Shown: positions 9,023 to 17,473, counted from the stretch's first letter. The stretch is 57,521 nt of DNA from Oscillospiraceae bacterium (GCA_902796905.1 CADBQU010000007.1:1-57521), one strand, 5' to 3'. Made by a program: numbers and translations. Notes: a model not told the origin generated them from the sequence alone.

Positions 9023-9650
9023 GCAGACAAATCAAAGCTAAAGCTTTGATTTAAAAACCTTCGGTTTTTGCAACATTCGTTGCGTCTGCTCCATTGAATT
9101 ACAAAAACCATTTTTAGGCAAAGCCTAAAAAACGGCTGGCGCCGTACGGAAACTTTTTTCGTTGGTTTTTTAATATAATGTTCGCAGATAAATCAAAGCT
9201 AAAGCTTTGATTTATAAATGCTTTGCATTTAGGACTTCGTCCCGTCTGCTCCATTGAAATTTTAAAATCGTTTTTTGCAAAGCAAAAAATGCAGCTTACG
9301 CTGCCCAAAGCCTTTGGCTTTTGATTTTAAAATATAATGTTCGCAAGACAAATCAAAGCTAAAGCTTTGATTTAAAAACCTTCGGTTTTTGCAACATTCG
9401 TTGCGTCTGCTCCATTGAATGACCAAAAGCAAAATTCTTACGAATTTTAAAACGGCTGTGCCGTTTTAAGCTACGCTTTGCTTTTGTGATTAAATGTTCG
9501 CAGACAAATCAAAGTTAAAGCTTTGATTTAAAAATGCTTTGCATTTTACGGCGTTCGCCGTGTCTGCTGCATTGAATTACAAAAACCATTTTTAGGCAAA
9601 GCCTAAAAAACGGATGGCGCCGTACGGAAACAAAGTTCTTATTGGTTTTT
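9023..9650. repeat. Tandem array of eight cloverleaf palindromes
   Basis: Four units with outer stem GCAGAC/GTCTGC and flanks ATGTTC / TCCATTGAA or close variants (9023-9089, 9184-9249, 9343-9410, 9500-9567) alternate with four others (9103-9170, 9259-9333, 9424-9486, 9581-9650). Each encloses three hairpins, nearly all with 2-4 nt loops and few unpaired junction bases. The first four share arm 1 (AAATCAAAGCT and its complement). Units 1 and 3 have identical arms 2 and 3. Units 2 and 4 carry others (TGCTTTGCA arms; GGAC-TTC-GTCC; ACGGC/GCCGT). The alternating units at 9103 and 9581 are near copies with outer stem AAAAACC(A); those at 9259 and 9424 have unrelated outer stems. The array fills most of the 832-base gap between the exporter operon and the TetR-like gene. 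Confidence 0.9.
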
Positions 9651-9698
9651 AACAGAATATTTTCTTTAATTTTAAACTTTATTTATCGGTGGTGGAAA

Positions 9699-10250
9699 AT
9701 GACTAATTTAACAAAAAACGCAATTAAAAAATCTCTTTTGGAACTTTTAAACGAAAGACCCATAAATAAAATAAGCGTTAAAGACATAGTGGAAAGATGT
9801 CAGATAAACCGCAATTCGTTTTATTATCACTATCAGGATATACCGGCTGTTATAGAGGAAATAGTAAAGGAAGAAGCAGATAACATAGTAAGCAAATGCC
9901 ATACAATAAATTCTTTAAGTATGGCTATAGATATTGCTTTTTCTTTTGCCAAAGAAAACAAAAAAGCCGTTTATCATTTATATAATTCGGCAAACCGAGA
10001 TATTTTTATAAGATTTACCATGGAGCTTAGCGAATATGTTGTAAAAATATATTTAACCAATACTTTCGGGGAAGAAAAAAGCAAAGATCGTGATGTGTTT
10101 TTAAATATTTTAAAGGCTTCGCTTTTTGGTTGCGTTATAGATTGGATAATTTCGGGTATGGACGATAACGCCATAAACGATATACATAGGTTAATTACTC
10201 TTTGCAGCGGATTTTCGGAAGAAATAGCCAAAAGAAGCAAAGAGATTTAA
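9699..10250 (+). CDS. TetR/AcrR-like transcriptional regulator
   Basis: A 183-residue DNA-binding regulator. The N-terminal helix-turn-helix is clear: KISVKDIVERCQINRNSFYYHYQ, roughly residues 24-46, with the NSFYYHY recognition-helix end typical of TetR proteins. The C-terminal part is helical and would form the ligand-binding and dimer domain; it resembles the TetR-like C-terminal domain found near dihydroxyacetone kinase regulators. An upstream in-frame start would add 19 hydrophobic residues encoded by the repeat edge; I chose the ATG at 9699 because GGTGG precedes it and the protein then starts like its family. It is divergent from the MMPL operon, its likely target. Confidence 0.85.
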   Translation: MTNLTKNAIKKSLLELLNERPINKISVKDIVERCQINRNSFYYHYQDIPAVIEEIVKEEADNIVSKCHTINSLSMAIDIAFSFAKENKKAVYHLYNSANRDIFIRFTMELSEYVVKIYLTNTFGEEKSKDRDVFLNILKASLFGCVIDWIISGMDDNAINDIHRLITLCSGFSEEIAKRSKEI

Positions 10251-10259
10251 TAGGGGTAT

Positions 10260-10346
10260 AGGGGCGAAGCCCCCCAAAGGCTGAAAGCCTTTGGGCAAAG
10301 CTAAAGCTTTGCGCAAAAACCTTTGGTTTTTGCGGGCTTCGCCCCT
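10260..10346. repeat. Cloverleaf element E1
   Basis: The outer stem is AGGGGCGAAGCCC with its 13-base complement. Arms are CCCAAAGGCT (loop GAA), CAAAGCT (loop AA) and GCAAAAACC (loop TTT). It starts 9 bases after the TetR-like stop codon and is followed directly by the shared terminator. Confidence 0.9.
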
Positions 10347-10354
10347 CGGCATAC

Positions 10355-10394
10355 AAAAAGGCAGTAAAGACTTAAAAATCTTTACTGCCTTTTT
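10355..10394. terminator. Bidirectional terminator between the TetR-like gene and gpsA
   Basis: AAAAAGGCAGTAAAGA pairs perfectly with the complement ending at 10394 around an 8-base loop. An A run on the left and T run on the right make it functional for both convergent genes. Confidence 0.85.
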
Positions 10395-10403
10395 AATTTT
10401 GTT

Positions 10404-11399
10404 TTATTCCTTTATCCACGAAATTTCGTGTTCGTCTTTTTGCGGACGTTTCATAAGGCTTTTAATTGCGTCTTTAACATTTTCGTTTTTGTACATAACG
10501 TTAAAGCATTGTTCGCAAATGGGCATTTCAACATTGTACCGTTCTTTAATTTTAATAACTATTTTTGCCGCGTGGTAGCCTTCTACCGTTCCTACTTCTT
10601 TTAAAGCTTCCGCTACAGATAATCCGTTGGCAACTTTTTCTCCGAAACGGTGGTTTCGGCTGTGTACCGAAGTACAGGTAACAATTAAATCGCCTAACCC
10701 GGAAAGACCTGAAAAAGTTTCCTGCTTTGCACCCATTTTAACGCCTAACCTGGCTATCTCGGTTAAACCTCTGGTAATGAGTGCGGCGCGGGTATTATCT
10801 CCTAACCCCAAACCGTCTATAAATCCGCCGGCTACGGCTATTATATTTTTTAAAGCTCCGCCCAATTCTACTCCGCAAATGTCATCGTTTGCGTAAATTC
10901 TTAAATTTTCGTTTGAAAAAGTTTCGGTTACGGTATGGCATACGCTTTGTTTTTCGCAGGCTACAACCAAACTTGTAGGCACGTTACGCGCCACTTCCTC
11001 TGCGTGGCTGGGACCCGATAAAACAGCTACGGGAACTTTTATATACTGTTTTAAAATCTCGCTTAAACGCTTTTGCGTTTTGGGCTCAAACCCTTTAGCC
11101 ACATTAACAACTATACCCTTTTCTTTTTCTTTTAAAAGCTTTGCAATATCTTCTACGGCAAAACTCGGCACTGCCATAACGCAAATATCGGCAGAATTAA
11201 AAGAAGAGGTATCGGTTGTGATTTTTATTTCTTTAGGAATAACTATTCCTTTTAAAAGCTTGCTTTCTCTAAACTTGTTAAGCTCGTCGGCTTCTTCTTT
11301 AAACTTTGTATATAAAATAACATTGTTTCCGTTTTTATATAATGTTAAAGCTAAAGCTATGCCCCAGCCGCCGCTTCCTAAAACAGTAATATCAGCCAT
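10404..11399 (-). CDS. gpsA: Glycerol-3-phosphate dehydrogenase [NAD(P)+]
   Basis: It reduces dihydroxyacetone phosphate to sn-glycerol 3-phosphate, the backbone for phospholipid synthesis. The dinucleotide motif GSGGWG is at residues 8-13. Further family marks are LSGPSHAEEVA, GGALKNIIAVAGGF and LSGLGDLIVTC. Of two possible starts I chose the ATG at 11399 over the GTG at 11414: AGAGGTG is placed to serve the ATG and the protein then begins MADITVLG as in relatives (331 residues, normal). The ATG overlaps the end of plsY by 8 bases, so the two lipid enzymes are translationally coupled. Confidence 0.95.
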   Translation of the reverse strand: MADITVLGSGGWGIALALTLYKNGNNVILYTKFKEEADELNKFRESKLLKGIVIPKEIKITTDTSSFNSADICVMAVPSFAVEDIAKLLKEKEKGIVVNVAKGFEPKTQKRLSEILKQYIKVPVAVLSGPSHAEEVARNVPTSLVVACEKQSVCHTVTETFSNENLRIYANDDICGVELGGALKNIIAVAGGFIDGLGLGDNTRAALITRGLTEIARLGVKMGAKQETFSGLSGLGDLIVTCTSVHSRNHRFGEKVANGLSVAEALKEVGTVEGYHAAKIVIKIKERYNVEMPICEQCFNVMYKNENVKDAIKSLMKRPQKDEHEISWIKE

Positions 11400-12087
11400 T
11401 TTTATTTTTTGCACCTCTTTTAAAAGCAGGCTTTTCGGTTCCGTTTAAAAGCCTTTTTATATTATCTTTATGTTTAATTATTATAGAAACCGACATTATG
11501 GAAATTAAAAGTGTTGTAATAACCGTATTCCCAAAAGGCTCGTTTCTTAAAAACATATTAAATGCGTTCATTTTAAAAATAGGAGTAAATATTATAAGTG
11601 AAATTGCAGCGGATAAAGAACCGGCGGAAACATATTTTGTTATAAGCGTAACTATTAAAAAGGCGCATAAAGCACAAATTGCCGTAGGGTAATTGCAAGC
11701 AATTAAAACGCCTAAGGTCATTGCTACGGCTTTTCCGCCCCTGAATTCAAAAAACAAAGGGAAAAAATGTCCCACCATACAAAATACGGCGCAAAAATAT
11801 CCGCCGTATAACGGGTAAAACAAATCTATTTGATATGTTTTATATAAAGCACCGAAAATTAAAAATCCCGCAAAAGAAGTAAAAAAACCTTTTAAAACGT
11901 CGCAAATAAATGTTAATGCGGCTAAAGATTTTCCCATAATTCTTAAAACATTGGTCATTCCGGCATTTCCGCTGCCGAAATTTCTAACGTCTTTTTTTGC
12001 TATGGATTTTGAAAAAATAACGGCAAAATTTACACTGCCTATTAAATAGGCAAGTATTGCGGTTAAAATTATATAAACTATATACAT
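11392..12087 (-). CDS. plsY: Glycerol-3-phosphate acyltransferase PlsY
   Basis: A polytopic membrane enzyme that transfers the acyl group from acyl-phosphate to glycerol 3-phosphate, making lysophosphatidic acid. The family motifs are visible: GSGNAGMTNVLR after the first helix (about residues 38-49), and FEFRGGKAVAMTLG in the second loop (about 113-126). About six hydrophobic segments are present. It has 231 residues, slightly longer than the usual 200 because of a basic tail (RLLNGTEKPAFKRGAKNKNG). GpsA, encoded immediately downstream and overlapping by 8 bases, makes its substrate. Order der-plsY-gpsA is common in Clostridia. Confidence 0.93.
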   Translation of the reverse strand: MYIVYIILTAILAYLIGSVNFAVIFSKSIAKKDVRNFGSGNAGMTNVLRIMGKSLAALTFICDVLKGFFTSFAGFLIFGALYKTYQIDLFYPLYGGYFCAVFCMVGHFFPLFFEFRGGKAVAMTLGVLIACNYPTAICALCAFLIVTLITKYVSAGSLSAAISLIIFTPIFKMNAFNMFLRNEPFGNTVITTLLISIMSVSIIIKHKDNIKRLLNGTEKPAFKRGAKNKNG

Positions 12088-12290
12088 ACCTTGCGTTTCT
12101 CCTTAAAAACGGTAAAAATTAAAAACGGTAAAAAGTTTTCGCCTAAAGCTTAAAAAATAATTATATTTAATATAAAAATGTTTTTTGGCTTACATTATTG
12201 TTTTAGTAATAATTTTTATGCGGATAAATTCGGTTTAGGCGTAAAAATTATTTTTATTGATTTAAAACCCTACAATACGGTTTGGTAATT

Positions 12291-13616
12291 TTATTGTTTT
12301 TCTCCGCGTTCCCTTATAATAAATCTAATAGGGGTGCCCTCTAAACCGAAAGTTTTTCTTATTTGGTTTTCAATATATCTTTGATAAGAAAAATGGAATA
12401 AATCCTTTTTGTTGCAAAAACAAACAAATGTGGGAGGTGCTACGGATACTTCGGTTATATAGTATATTTTTAAACGTTTGCCTTTGTCGCTTGGGGGTTG
12501 AACTCTTGCGGTGGCGTCTGCCAAAAGGTCGTTAAGCATACCGGTGGAAACCCTAAAATTGTTTTGCTCGTAAACATAATCTATTAAAGAGAACAATCGG
12601 TTTATGCGTTGACCGGTTTTAGCCGAAATAAAAATTATTGGCGCATAGCTCATAAACGAAAAGTCAACCATTAATTTTTTGCGGTAAGAGTCCATGGTTC
12701 CGCCGTCTTTTTCTATTAAATCCCATTTATTGACCGCTATAATACAAGCTTTTCCGGCGTCTATTGCCAAAGCCGCAACTTTACTGTCCTGTTCGGTAAA
12801 GCCTTCGGCAGCGTCTATCATAATAATACAAACGTTGCTTCTTTCTACAGCCATTTTAGCCCTTATAATGCTGAATTTTTCAATTTTTTCTTCTACTTTG
12901 CTTTTGCGCCTTAACCCGGCGGTATCTATAAAATTATAGGTTTTGTTATTAAATGTTATGCGGCTGTCTATGGCGTCGCGCGTGGTGCCGGCAATATCGC
13001 TTACAATTGTTCTTTCTTCTCCGGAAATAAAATTAACCAAAGAGCTTTTTCCGGCGTTGGGTTTGCCTATTATGGCAACATTTATAATGTCTTCGTCTTC
13101 TGCTTCAAGTTCCTCTTTGGAAAGATTTTTTATAACTTCATCCAAAAGATCTCCCGTACCGTGTCCGTGTGCGGCAGATACTTGAATAGGATCGCCCAAC
13201 CCCAAATTATAAAACTCATAAAATTCAGGGGAGGGAGCGCCTATGCTGTCGCATTTGTTAACACAAAGAACTATGGGTTTTCCGCTTTTTTTAAGCATAT
13301 CGGCCACTTCGTAATCGGTAGCTACCGGACCGGTTGTAAGGTCGGTTACAAATATTATAACGCTAGCGGTGGAAATTGCAAGCAATGCCTGTTCTCGCAT
13401 TTTTTTAAGTATAACGTCTTTGCCTTCGGGTTCAATACCGCCGGTATCTACCAAAAGCATTTTGTGTCCCAGCCATTCGGCGTCGCCGTAAATACGGTCC
13501 CTGGTAACGCCGGGAGTATCGTCAACAATAGATAGGCGTTTGCCTATAAGTTTATTAAAAAGCGTGCTTTTGCCAACGTTAGGCCTTCCTACAACAGCAA
13601 TAACGGGTTTTGCCAT
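12291..13616 (-). CDS. der: Ribosome assembly GTPase Der (EngA)
   Basis: An essential GTPase needed for 50S ribosomal subunit maturation. The 441 residues contain two GTPase domains in tandem followed by a KH-like domain, the plan unique to Der. P-loops are GRPNVGKS (residues 10-17) and GKPNAGKS (184-191). NKCD (120-123) and a later NKWD supply guanine specificity; DTGG and DTAG are the DxxG switch motifs. A weak purine-rich site precedes the ATG. A 203-base gap separates it from plsY downstream, and 180 bases from the DUF512 gene upstream, so whether all four are one transcript is uncertain. Confidence 0.96.
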   Translation of the reverse strand: MAKPVIAVVGRPNVGKSTLFNKLIGKRLSIVDDTPGVTRDRIYGDAEWLGHKMLLVDTGGIEPEGKDVILKKMREQALLAISTASVIIFVTDLTTGPVATDYEVADMLKKSGKPIVLCVNKCDSIGAPSPEFYEFYNLGLGDPIQVSAAHGHGTGDLLDEVIKNLSKEELEAEDEDIINVAIIGKPNAGKSSLVNFISGEERTIVSDIAGTTRDAIDSRITFNNKTYNFIDTAGLRRKSKVEEKIEKFSIIRAKMAVERSNVCIIMIDAAEGFTEQDSKVAALAIDAGKACIIAVNKWDLIEKDGGTMDSYRKKLMVDFSFMSYAPIIFISAKTGQRINRLFSLIDYVYEQNNFRVSTGMLNDLLADATARVQPPSDKGKRLKIYYITEVSVAPPTFVCFCNKKDLFHFSYQRYIENQIRKTFGLEGTPIRFIIRERGEKQ

Positions 13617-13796
13617 TTTGTTTTCCTTTCTTAAGTAACTTTATGTACATGTTTTTTATATTTTATAATTGTTTGTGATTCTTTAATTGTAATTTTTGTT
13701 TTTATGTTTATATATAATTTTTATGTATATTATAATTTTGATAATTTTTATAAATAAAGCTTTTGTATTATAATAACTAAAGCCTTTATTTAACTG

Positions 13797-15086
13797 CTAA
13801 AGTAAAAGTGAGTCTATAAATTCAAAACCGTCTAAAGAAACAAATTTAATTTTAACGTCAAGTTCGGTTTCCAACTGTTCTACAGTGGTATCGTCTAAAA
13901 AAATATCTTTTTCTCTTCTTAGCATATTATCGGGTAAAATTAAAATTTCGCCTAAATCTTTGCCTTTTAGCTGATTGATGATATCTTTACCCGTAATAAG
14001 GCCCGAAACGGTAATATTGTGCCCGAAAAAGTCATTTTTAATTTCAAAAACTTTACAATCTAAATTATGCCATTTTGCTTTTGCTTTGTCAACAATTCCT
14101 TTTATTTGAGGAAAAGCCGCAACGCCGGTAGCCGCCGATTTTTTGCAGGGCTTTTTTAATTCTTCTGCCATATTTAAGGCTTTTTCTGTTTCGTCCTCAA
14201 AAAGCGAACTCATACCTATTCCGTTTTCAAGCTGTAAAAAATCTCCGTAAAATTCGGCTTTTGGAAAAGGCAGCTCCGCCTTTATATAAAATTCGTCTCC
14301 GGCAAACGCCCTTCTGGGCTCGGTGTTAAAGCTTTCTATAATGCTTATTACTTCTTTGGCTTCTGCCGAAGTAAAGGGTCTTAGCGGATATAAGCCTTGG
14401 CGGTATTTGGTTAAACCTACCGGAACGGCGGAAACACTTTGAACGTTTTTAAGCCCCAAAATATCGGTTAAAGATTTTTTAAGCTCTTGACCGTCGTTAA
14501 TTCCGGGCATAAGTACCAGCTGACAGTTAATTTTTATTCCGGCTTCGTTAAACCTGTATAAATGCTTTAAAGCGTCGCCCGCAAAACGGTTGTTCATTAT
14601 TTTGCATCTTAACTCTTTGTTTGTTGTATGCACCGAAATATTTATGGGGCTTATGTGCATTTTAATAATGCGTTCTACTTCGTGTTCGGTTATATTTGTA
14701 AGGGTTATGTAATTGCCGAATAAAAAAGAAAGCCTTGAATCGTCATCTTTAAAATAAAGGCTTTTTCTTAAGCCTTTGGGCAGTTGGTCTATAAAGCAAA
14801 AAATACATTTGTTTTTGCAGGAATGTTGTTTGTCCATTAAATAGGTTTCAAAAACAAGACCTAAATCTTCCGATTCTTCTTTTTTAACCTTAACTTTTAT
14901 TTTTTTGCCTAATGGGTTTTGCAGTAATAAAACGGGGTTTTTGTTTTCGGCGTAAAAGCTGTAGTCCAAAACGTCCATAATTTCGTTTCCGTTAATTTTT
15001 AAAAGAGTATAGTATTTTTTAATTTTTTTGCATTTATCTGCAGGAGAACCTTTTAAAATGTCTTTAATTTCTACCGTTTTAATCAC
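13797..15086 (-). CDS. DUF512 family radical SAM protein
   Basis: A 429-residue protein of a widespread Clostridial family. It opens with a PDZ-like segment (VEIKDILKGSPADKCKKIKKYY) and continues with a radical-SAM-like domain whose cysteine cluster is CKNKCIFCF. The C-terminal DUF512 domain ends near LILPDNMLRREKDIFLDDTTVEQLE. The cluster would bind a 4Fe-4S centre, but the substrate is not known. A TTG eight codons upstream could extend it. I prefer the GTG at 15086 because homologues begin just before VEIK, though neither start has a strong ribosome binding site. It is typically found beside der, as here. Confidence 0.85.
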   Translation of the reverse strand: MIKTVEIKDILKGSPADKCKKIKKYYTLLKINGNEIMDVLDYSFYAENKNPVLLLQNPLGKKIKVKVKKEESEDLGLVFETYLMDKQHSCKNKCIFCFIDQLPKGLRKSLYFKDDDSRLSFLFGNYITLTNITEHEVERIIKMHISPINISVHTTNKELRCKIMNNRFAGDALKHLYRFNEAGIKINCQLVLMPGINDGQELKKSLTDILGLKNVQSVSAVPVGLTKYRQGLYPLRPFTSAEAKEVISIIESFNTEPRRAFAGDEFYIKAELPFPKAEFYGDFLQLENGIGMSSLFEDETEKALNMAEELKKPCKKSAATGVAAFPQIKGIVDKAKAKWHNLDCKVFEIKNDFFGHNITVSGLITGKDIINQLKGKDLGEILILPDNMLRREKDIFLDDTTVEQLETELDVKIKFVSLDGFEFIDSLLL

Positions 15087-15277
15087 CGCCGTTCGTAAAA
15101 AATATATCAAAACAAATCAAAACAAACCAAAATAAATAAATAAAGCCTTAATTAAAAATTAAAAACCTACATACTACTAAAAATAAAACATATTAATATA
15201 ATTATTATAAACAAATTAATATAAACAAAAATATAAATAAAAATAAAAATATGCGGTGTGGATGTAATTATTATTTC

Positions 15278-15308
15278 AAAAAAATAAAGAGGGTATTAAA
15301 CCCTCTTT
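15278..15308 (-). terminator. Terminator of the DUF177-rpmF transcript
   Basis: AAAGAGGGT (15286-15294) pairs with ACCCTCTTT (15300-15308). On the minus strand the stem is followed by ATTTTTTT. It lies 47 bases after the rpmF stop. The AT-rich stretch 15087-15277 upstream of the DUF512 gene holds nothing else I can name. Confidence 0.8.
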
Positions 15309-15355
15309 ACCGATTTTTGTGTTATTAGGGGCCTAATGTTAATTTAATACTAAAA

Positions 15356-15541
15356 TTAGTCCTCAACTTTTTTAACAACTTCACGTCCCTTGTAGTATCC
15401 GCATTCAGGGCAAACTCTGTGAGGTCTTTTATAGCTGCCGCAACGATCGCATTTAACTAATGTGGGGGCTTCTAATTTCCAAAGATTTGAACGTCTTTTA
15501 TCACGACGGGCTTTTGAAACTTTCCTTTTTGGTACTGCCAA
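15356..15541 (-). CDS. rpmF: 50S ribosomal protein L32 (zinc-binding form)
   Basis: A small protein of the large ribosomal subunit, 61 residues. The family start AVPKRKVSKARRDKRRS follows the initiator, and four cysteines (C31, C34, C44, C47) form the zinc knuckle CDRC...CPEC. The start is a TTG: the upstream in-frame GTG is part of the Shine-Dalgarno sequence AGGAGGTG itself, whereas TTG is 6 bases after it. The same 20-base leader AGGAGGTGCCTAAATTGGCA occurs at rpmB. It follows the DUF177 gene after a 16-base gap measured to the TTG start, the usual yceD-rpmF pairing. Confidence 0.95.
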   Translation of the reverse strand: MAVPKRKVSKARRDKRRSNLWKLEAPTLVKCDRCGSYKRPHRVCPECGYYKGREVVKKVED

Positions 15542-15557
15542 TTTAGGCACCTCCTTT

Positions 15558-16004
15558 TTATTTGGGGCAGTCGCATTTAAACTTATTTAAGTTTTTGCCG
15601 CAAACGGAGCAAATACCCAAACAGTCAGGACTGCATAGATGAAGAGTGGGTAGGTTTAGTATAATTTCACTTCTTAAAAATTCGTCAACATTAAATTTAA
15701 GAAGGGGAACTAAAATATAATCGTCGTTCTCGTTTTCTTCCTGCGTTACAAAAACACGCTTAATATTTAATGTGATTTGTTGCTCTGTTTCTTCAAAGCA
15801 ACGGTCGCACGGTTTTAAATAAAACGCATTTAAAACTGCATTTAATTTTAAAACATCGGCGGAATTTTTAATAACACCCTTTAATGTAACCGGTTTTTTA
15901 AGCGGAAAAATACCGTCTATTTCTTCGCCGCTTAAGTCTACGCTTAAATCAATAGGCATTTCGGAATTTTCTTTTCGTGAAATTTCTCTTAAATCTAATT
16001 CCAT
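15558..16004 (-). CDS. DUF177 (YceD-like) protein
   Basis: A 149-residue member of the DUF177/YceD family, which is almost always encoded before rpmF and is linked to 23S rRNA accumulation in plants and bacteria. It has the central CDRCFEE motif and a Cys-rich end (LCSPDCLGICSVCGKNLNKF then CDC) that may bind zinc. I start it at the ATG at 16004, preceded by TTGGAGTG, and not at the more upstream in-frame codon, whose extra 23 hydrophobic residues have no family counterpart. Co-transcribed with rpmF downstream. Confidence 0.88.
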   Translation of the reverse strand: MELDLREISRKENSEMPIDLSVDLSGEEIDGIFPLKKPVTLKGVIKNSADVLKLNAVLNAFYLKPCDRCFEETEQQITLNIKRVFVTQEENENDDYILVPLLKFNVDEFLRSEIILNLPTLHLCSPDCLGICSVCGKNLNKFKCDCPK

Positions 16005-16254
16005 AATACACTCCAATGTCGCAAAGATTATTATATCTAATGGAAAATGGTTTGTCAAGAGTAAAAAACGCAAAATAAACCATTTTTATATGTAATATAA
16101 ATATATAACCGAATATACAGCGGATATATGCGTTATATGTTATATAATTTTGTTTTGGGGTTTAAAAGATTTACTCCTAAAAGCAATAAAAACAAAAACA
16201 TAAAAAATATAAAAGTTTAAAAACCGATTTTTTATTTTTTTAAAAAATAAAAAA

Positions 16255-16287
16255 ATAAAAAAACAGCCGTTACCGGCTGCATTTTTT
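16255..16287 (-). terminator. Terminator of rpmB
   Basis: CAGCCG (16264-16269) pairs with CGGCTG (16274-16279) around TTAC. On the minus strand it is followed by a run of seven T, right after the rpmB stop codon. Confidence 0.88.
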
Positions 16288-16292
16288 ATTAA

Positions 16293-16481
16293 TCAGACAG
16301 CTCTTGTTACCTTACCGGAGCGAAGACAACGTGTGCAAACATTAATCCTTTTAGGAGTTCCGTTTACAATTGCCTTAACACGCTTTACGTTGGGTTTCCA
16401 TGTTCTGTTGGATCTTCTGTGCGAGTGAGAAACAGCAATACCGAATTTAACTTCTTTGCTGCATATATCACATTTTGCCAA
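16293..16481 (-). CDS. rpmB: 50S ribosomal protein L28
   Basis: A 62-residue large-subunit protein. The family signature AKCDICSKEVKFG followed by VSHSHRRSNRTWKPNVKRV is intact, with two CxxC pairs (CDIC near the start and CTRC near the end), so this is the zinc-binding form. The start is the TTG at 16481, 6 bases after AGGAGGTG; the longer reading frame upstream is an artefact of an open frame through the leader. Divergent from the gph operon across E2. Confidence 0.95.
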   Translation of the reverse strand: MAKCDICSKEVKFGIAVSHSHRRSNRTWKPNVKRVKAIVNGTPKRINVCTRCLRSGKVTRAV

Positions 16482-16565
16482 TTTAGGCACCTCCTTAATT
16501 TTCAATAGCCATATTATAATATCACTTTTTTTATAATAATGCAAGAAAAATTTTAAATTTTTTTA

Positions 16566-16594
16566 TTGAAGCCTTGCTTCTTTCGTAGTATAAT
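16566..16594 (+). promoter_or_regulatory. Sigma-A promoter of the gph-dCMP deaminase unit
   Basis: TTGAAG (16566-16571) and TATAAT (16589-16594) are 17 bases apart. It lies about 230 bases before the gph start, which puts cloverleaf element E2 inside the 5' untranslated region. Confidence 0.65.
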
Positions 16595-16689
16595 TATAAA
16601 AAATAATATAATTATGTATTTTTCGGCAAACAATATATTGTTTTTGTATTGTTTTTTGCAAAAAATTAAAACAGTATAAACTTGTCGGC

Positions 16690-16789
16690 TGCCAAGCCCC
16701 AAAAACAAAAACAAGGTTTTTGTTTTTGCGCAAAAGCGTTGGCTTTTGCCAAAACCCGAAAAAGTTTTTTCGGGTTTTGGGGCTTGGCA
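16690..16789. repeat. Cloverleaf element E2
   Basis: The outer stem is TGCCAAGCCCC and complement (11 bp). Arms are AAAAACAAAAAC (loop AAG), GCAAAAGC (loop GTTG) and AAAACCCGAAAAA (loop GT). It lies between the predicted promoter and the gph start. Confidence 0.88.
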
Positions 16790-16822
16790 TAATTGATTGA
16801 ATTTAAAGGAGCAGTGATTTTT

Positions 16823-17473
16823 TTGAAATATAAAGCAGTTGTGTTTGATTTGGACGGTACGCTTGCAAACAGTTTGGAAGACCTTAAAAATGCCGTTAAT
16901 TACGGTATTAAAAAGTTGGGATTTTACGAGCCTACCGTAGAAGAGTACAGGCTTTTTGTGGGTAACGGCACCGAAAAAATGATTGAAAGAGCTTTAAAGG
17001 AAAACGCCACAAAAGAAAATATAGAAAAGGTTAAACAGGATTATTTGGAATATTACGGTAAACATTTTGCCGATTACACAAAAGCATACGAAGGTATGCC
17101 GGAGCTTATACAAAAATTACATAAAAACGGTGTTAAAATTGCCGTTGTAACAAACAAAGTTAATTCTATGGCAAGTACGGTTGTAACCAAACTTTACGGA
17201 AATTACTTTGATATTATAGAAGGTCAAAGGGACGGAATACCCGCAAAGCCCGACCCCACTTTAACATTAATGGTTATGGAAAAATTGGGCGTTAAACCCA
17301 ATGAGTGCGCTTTTGTTGGAGATTCCGGCGTAGATATTAAAACCGGTAAAAATTCCGGCGCTGCTCCCATAGGCGTTTTATGGGGATTCAGAGAAAAGGA
17401 AGAGCTTATTTTAAACGGAGCAAAATATATTGCAAAAACCGCAAAAGAGCTTGAAGAGCTTTTACTGGATTAA
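16823..17473 (+). CDS. HAD-superfamily phosphoglycolate phosphatase-like protein
   Basis: A 216-residue haloacid-dehalogenase hydrolase of the Gph/PGPase type. The nucleophile motif FDLDGTLANS is at residues 8-17 (D9 nucleophile, D11 acid/base). Further motifs are VTNK with its Thr/Asn, KPDPTL with the conserved Lys, and FVGDSGVDIKTG with metal-binding Asp. Phosphoglycolate is the likely but unproven substrate. The start is uncertain: TTG at 16823 is 11 bases after AAAGGAG, GTG at 16814 only 2 bases after it; I prefer the TTG because the protein then begins KYKAVVFDLDG. First gene of a plus-strand run with a dCMP deaminase. Confidence 0.85.
   Translation: MKYKAVVFDLDGTLANSLEDLKNAVNYGIKKLGFYEPTVEEYRLFVGNGTEKMIERALKENATKENIEKVKQDYLEYYGKHFADYTKAYEGMPELIQKLHKNGVKIAVVTNKVNSMASTVVTKLYGNYFDIIEGQRDGIPAKPDPTLTLMVMEKLGVKPNECAFVGDSGVDIKTGKNSGAAPIGVLWGFREKEELILNGAKYIAKTAKELEELLLD

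Noticed and set aside
9023..9650. CRISPR array
   Set aside because: The repeated units are themselves multi-hairpin palindromes, the intervening sequences are palindromes too and recur, and unit spacing of about 160 bases does not fit repeat-spacer sizes. No cas gene is present.
9642..9698. N-terminal extension of the TetR-like protein
   Set aside because: The extra 19 residues derive from the edge of the repeat array and lack a ribosome binding site; the ATG at 9699 has one.
10260..10346. Cloverleaf elements as ordinary Rho-independent terminators
   Set aside because: They lack a following T run; where termination is needed (after E1 and E4) a separate classical terminator follows.
16563..16790. 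75-codon minus-strand open frame
   Set aside because: It is the translation of E2 and its promoter region; no ribosome binding site and no family similarity. Similar frames at 9114-9308 and 18020-18316 are rejected for the same reason.
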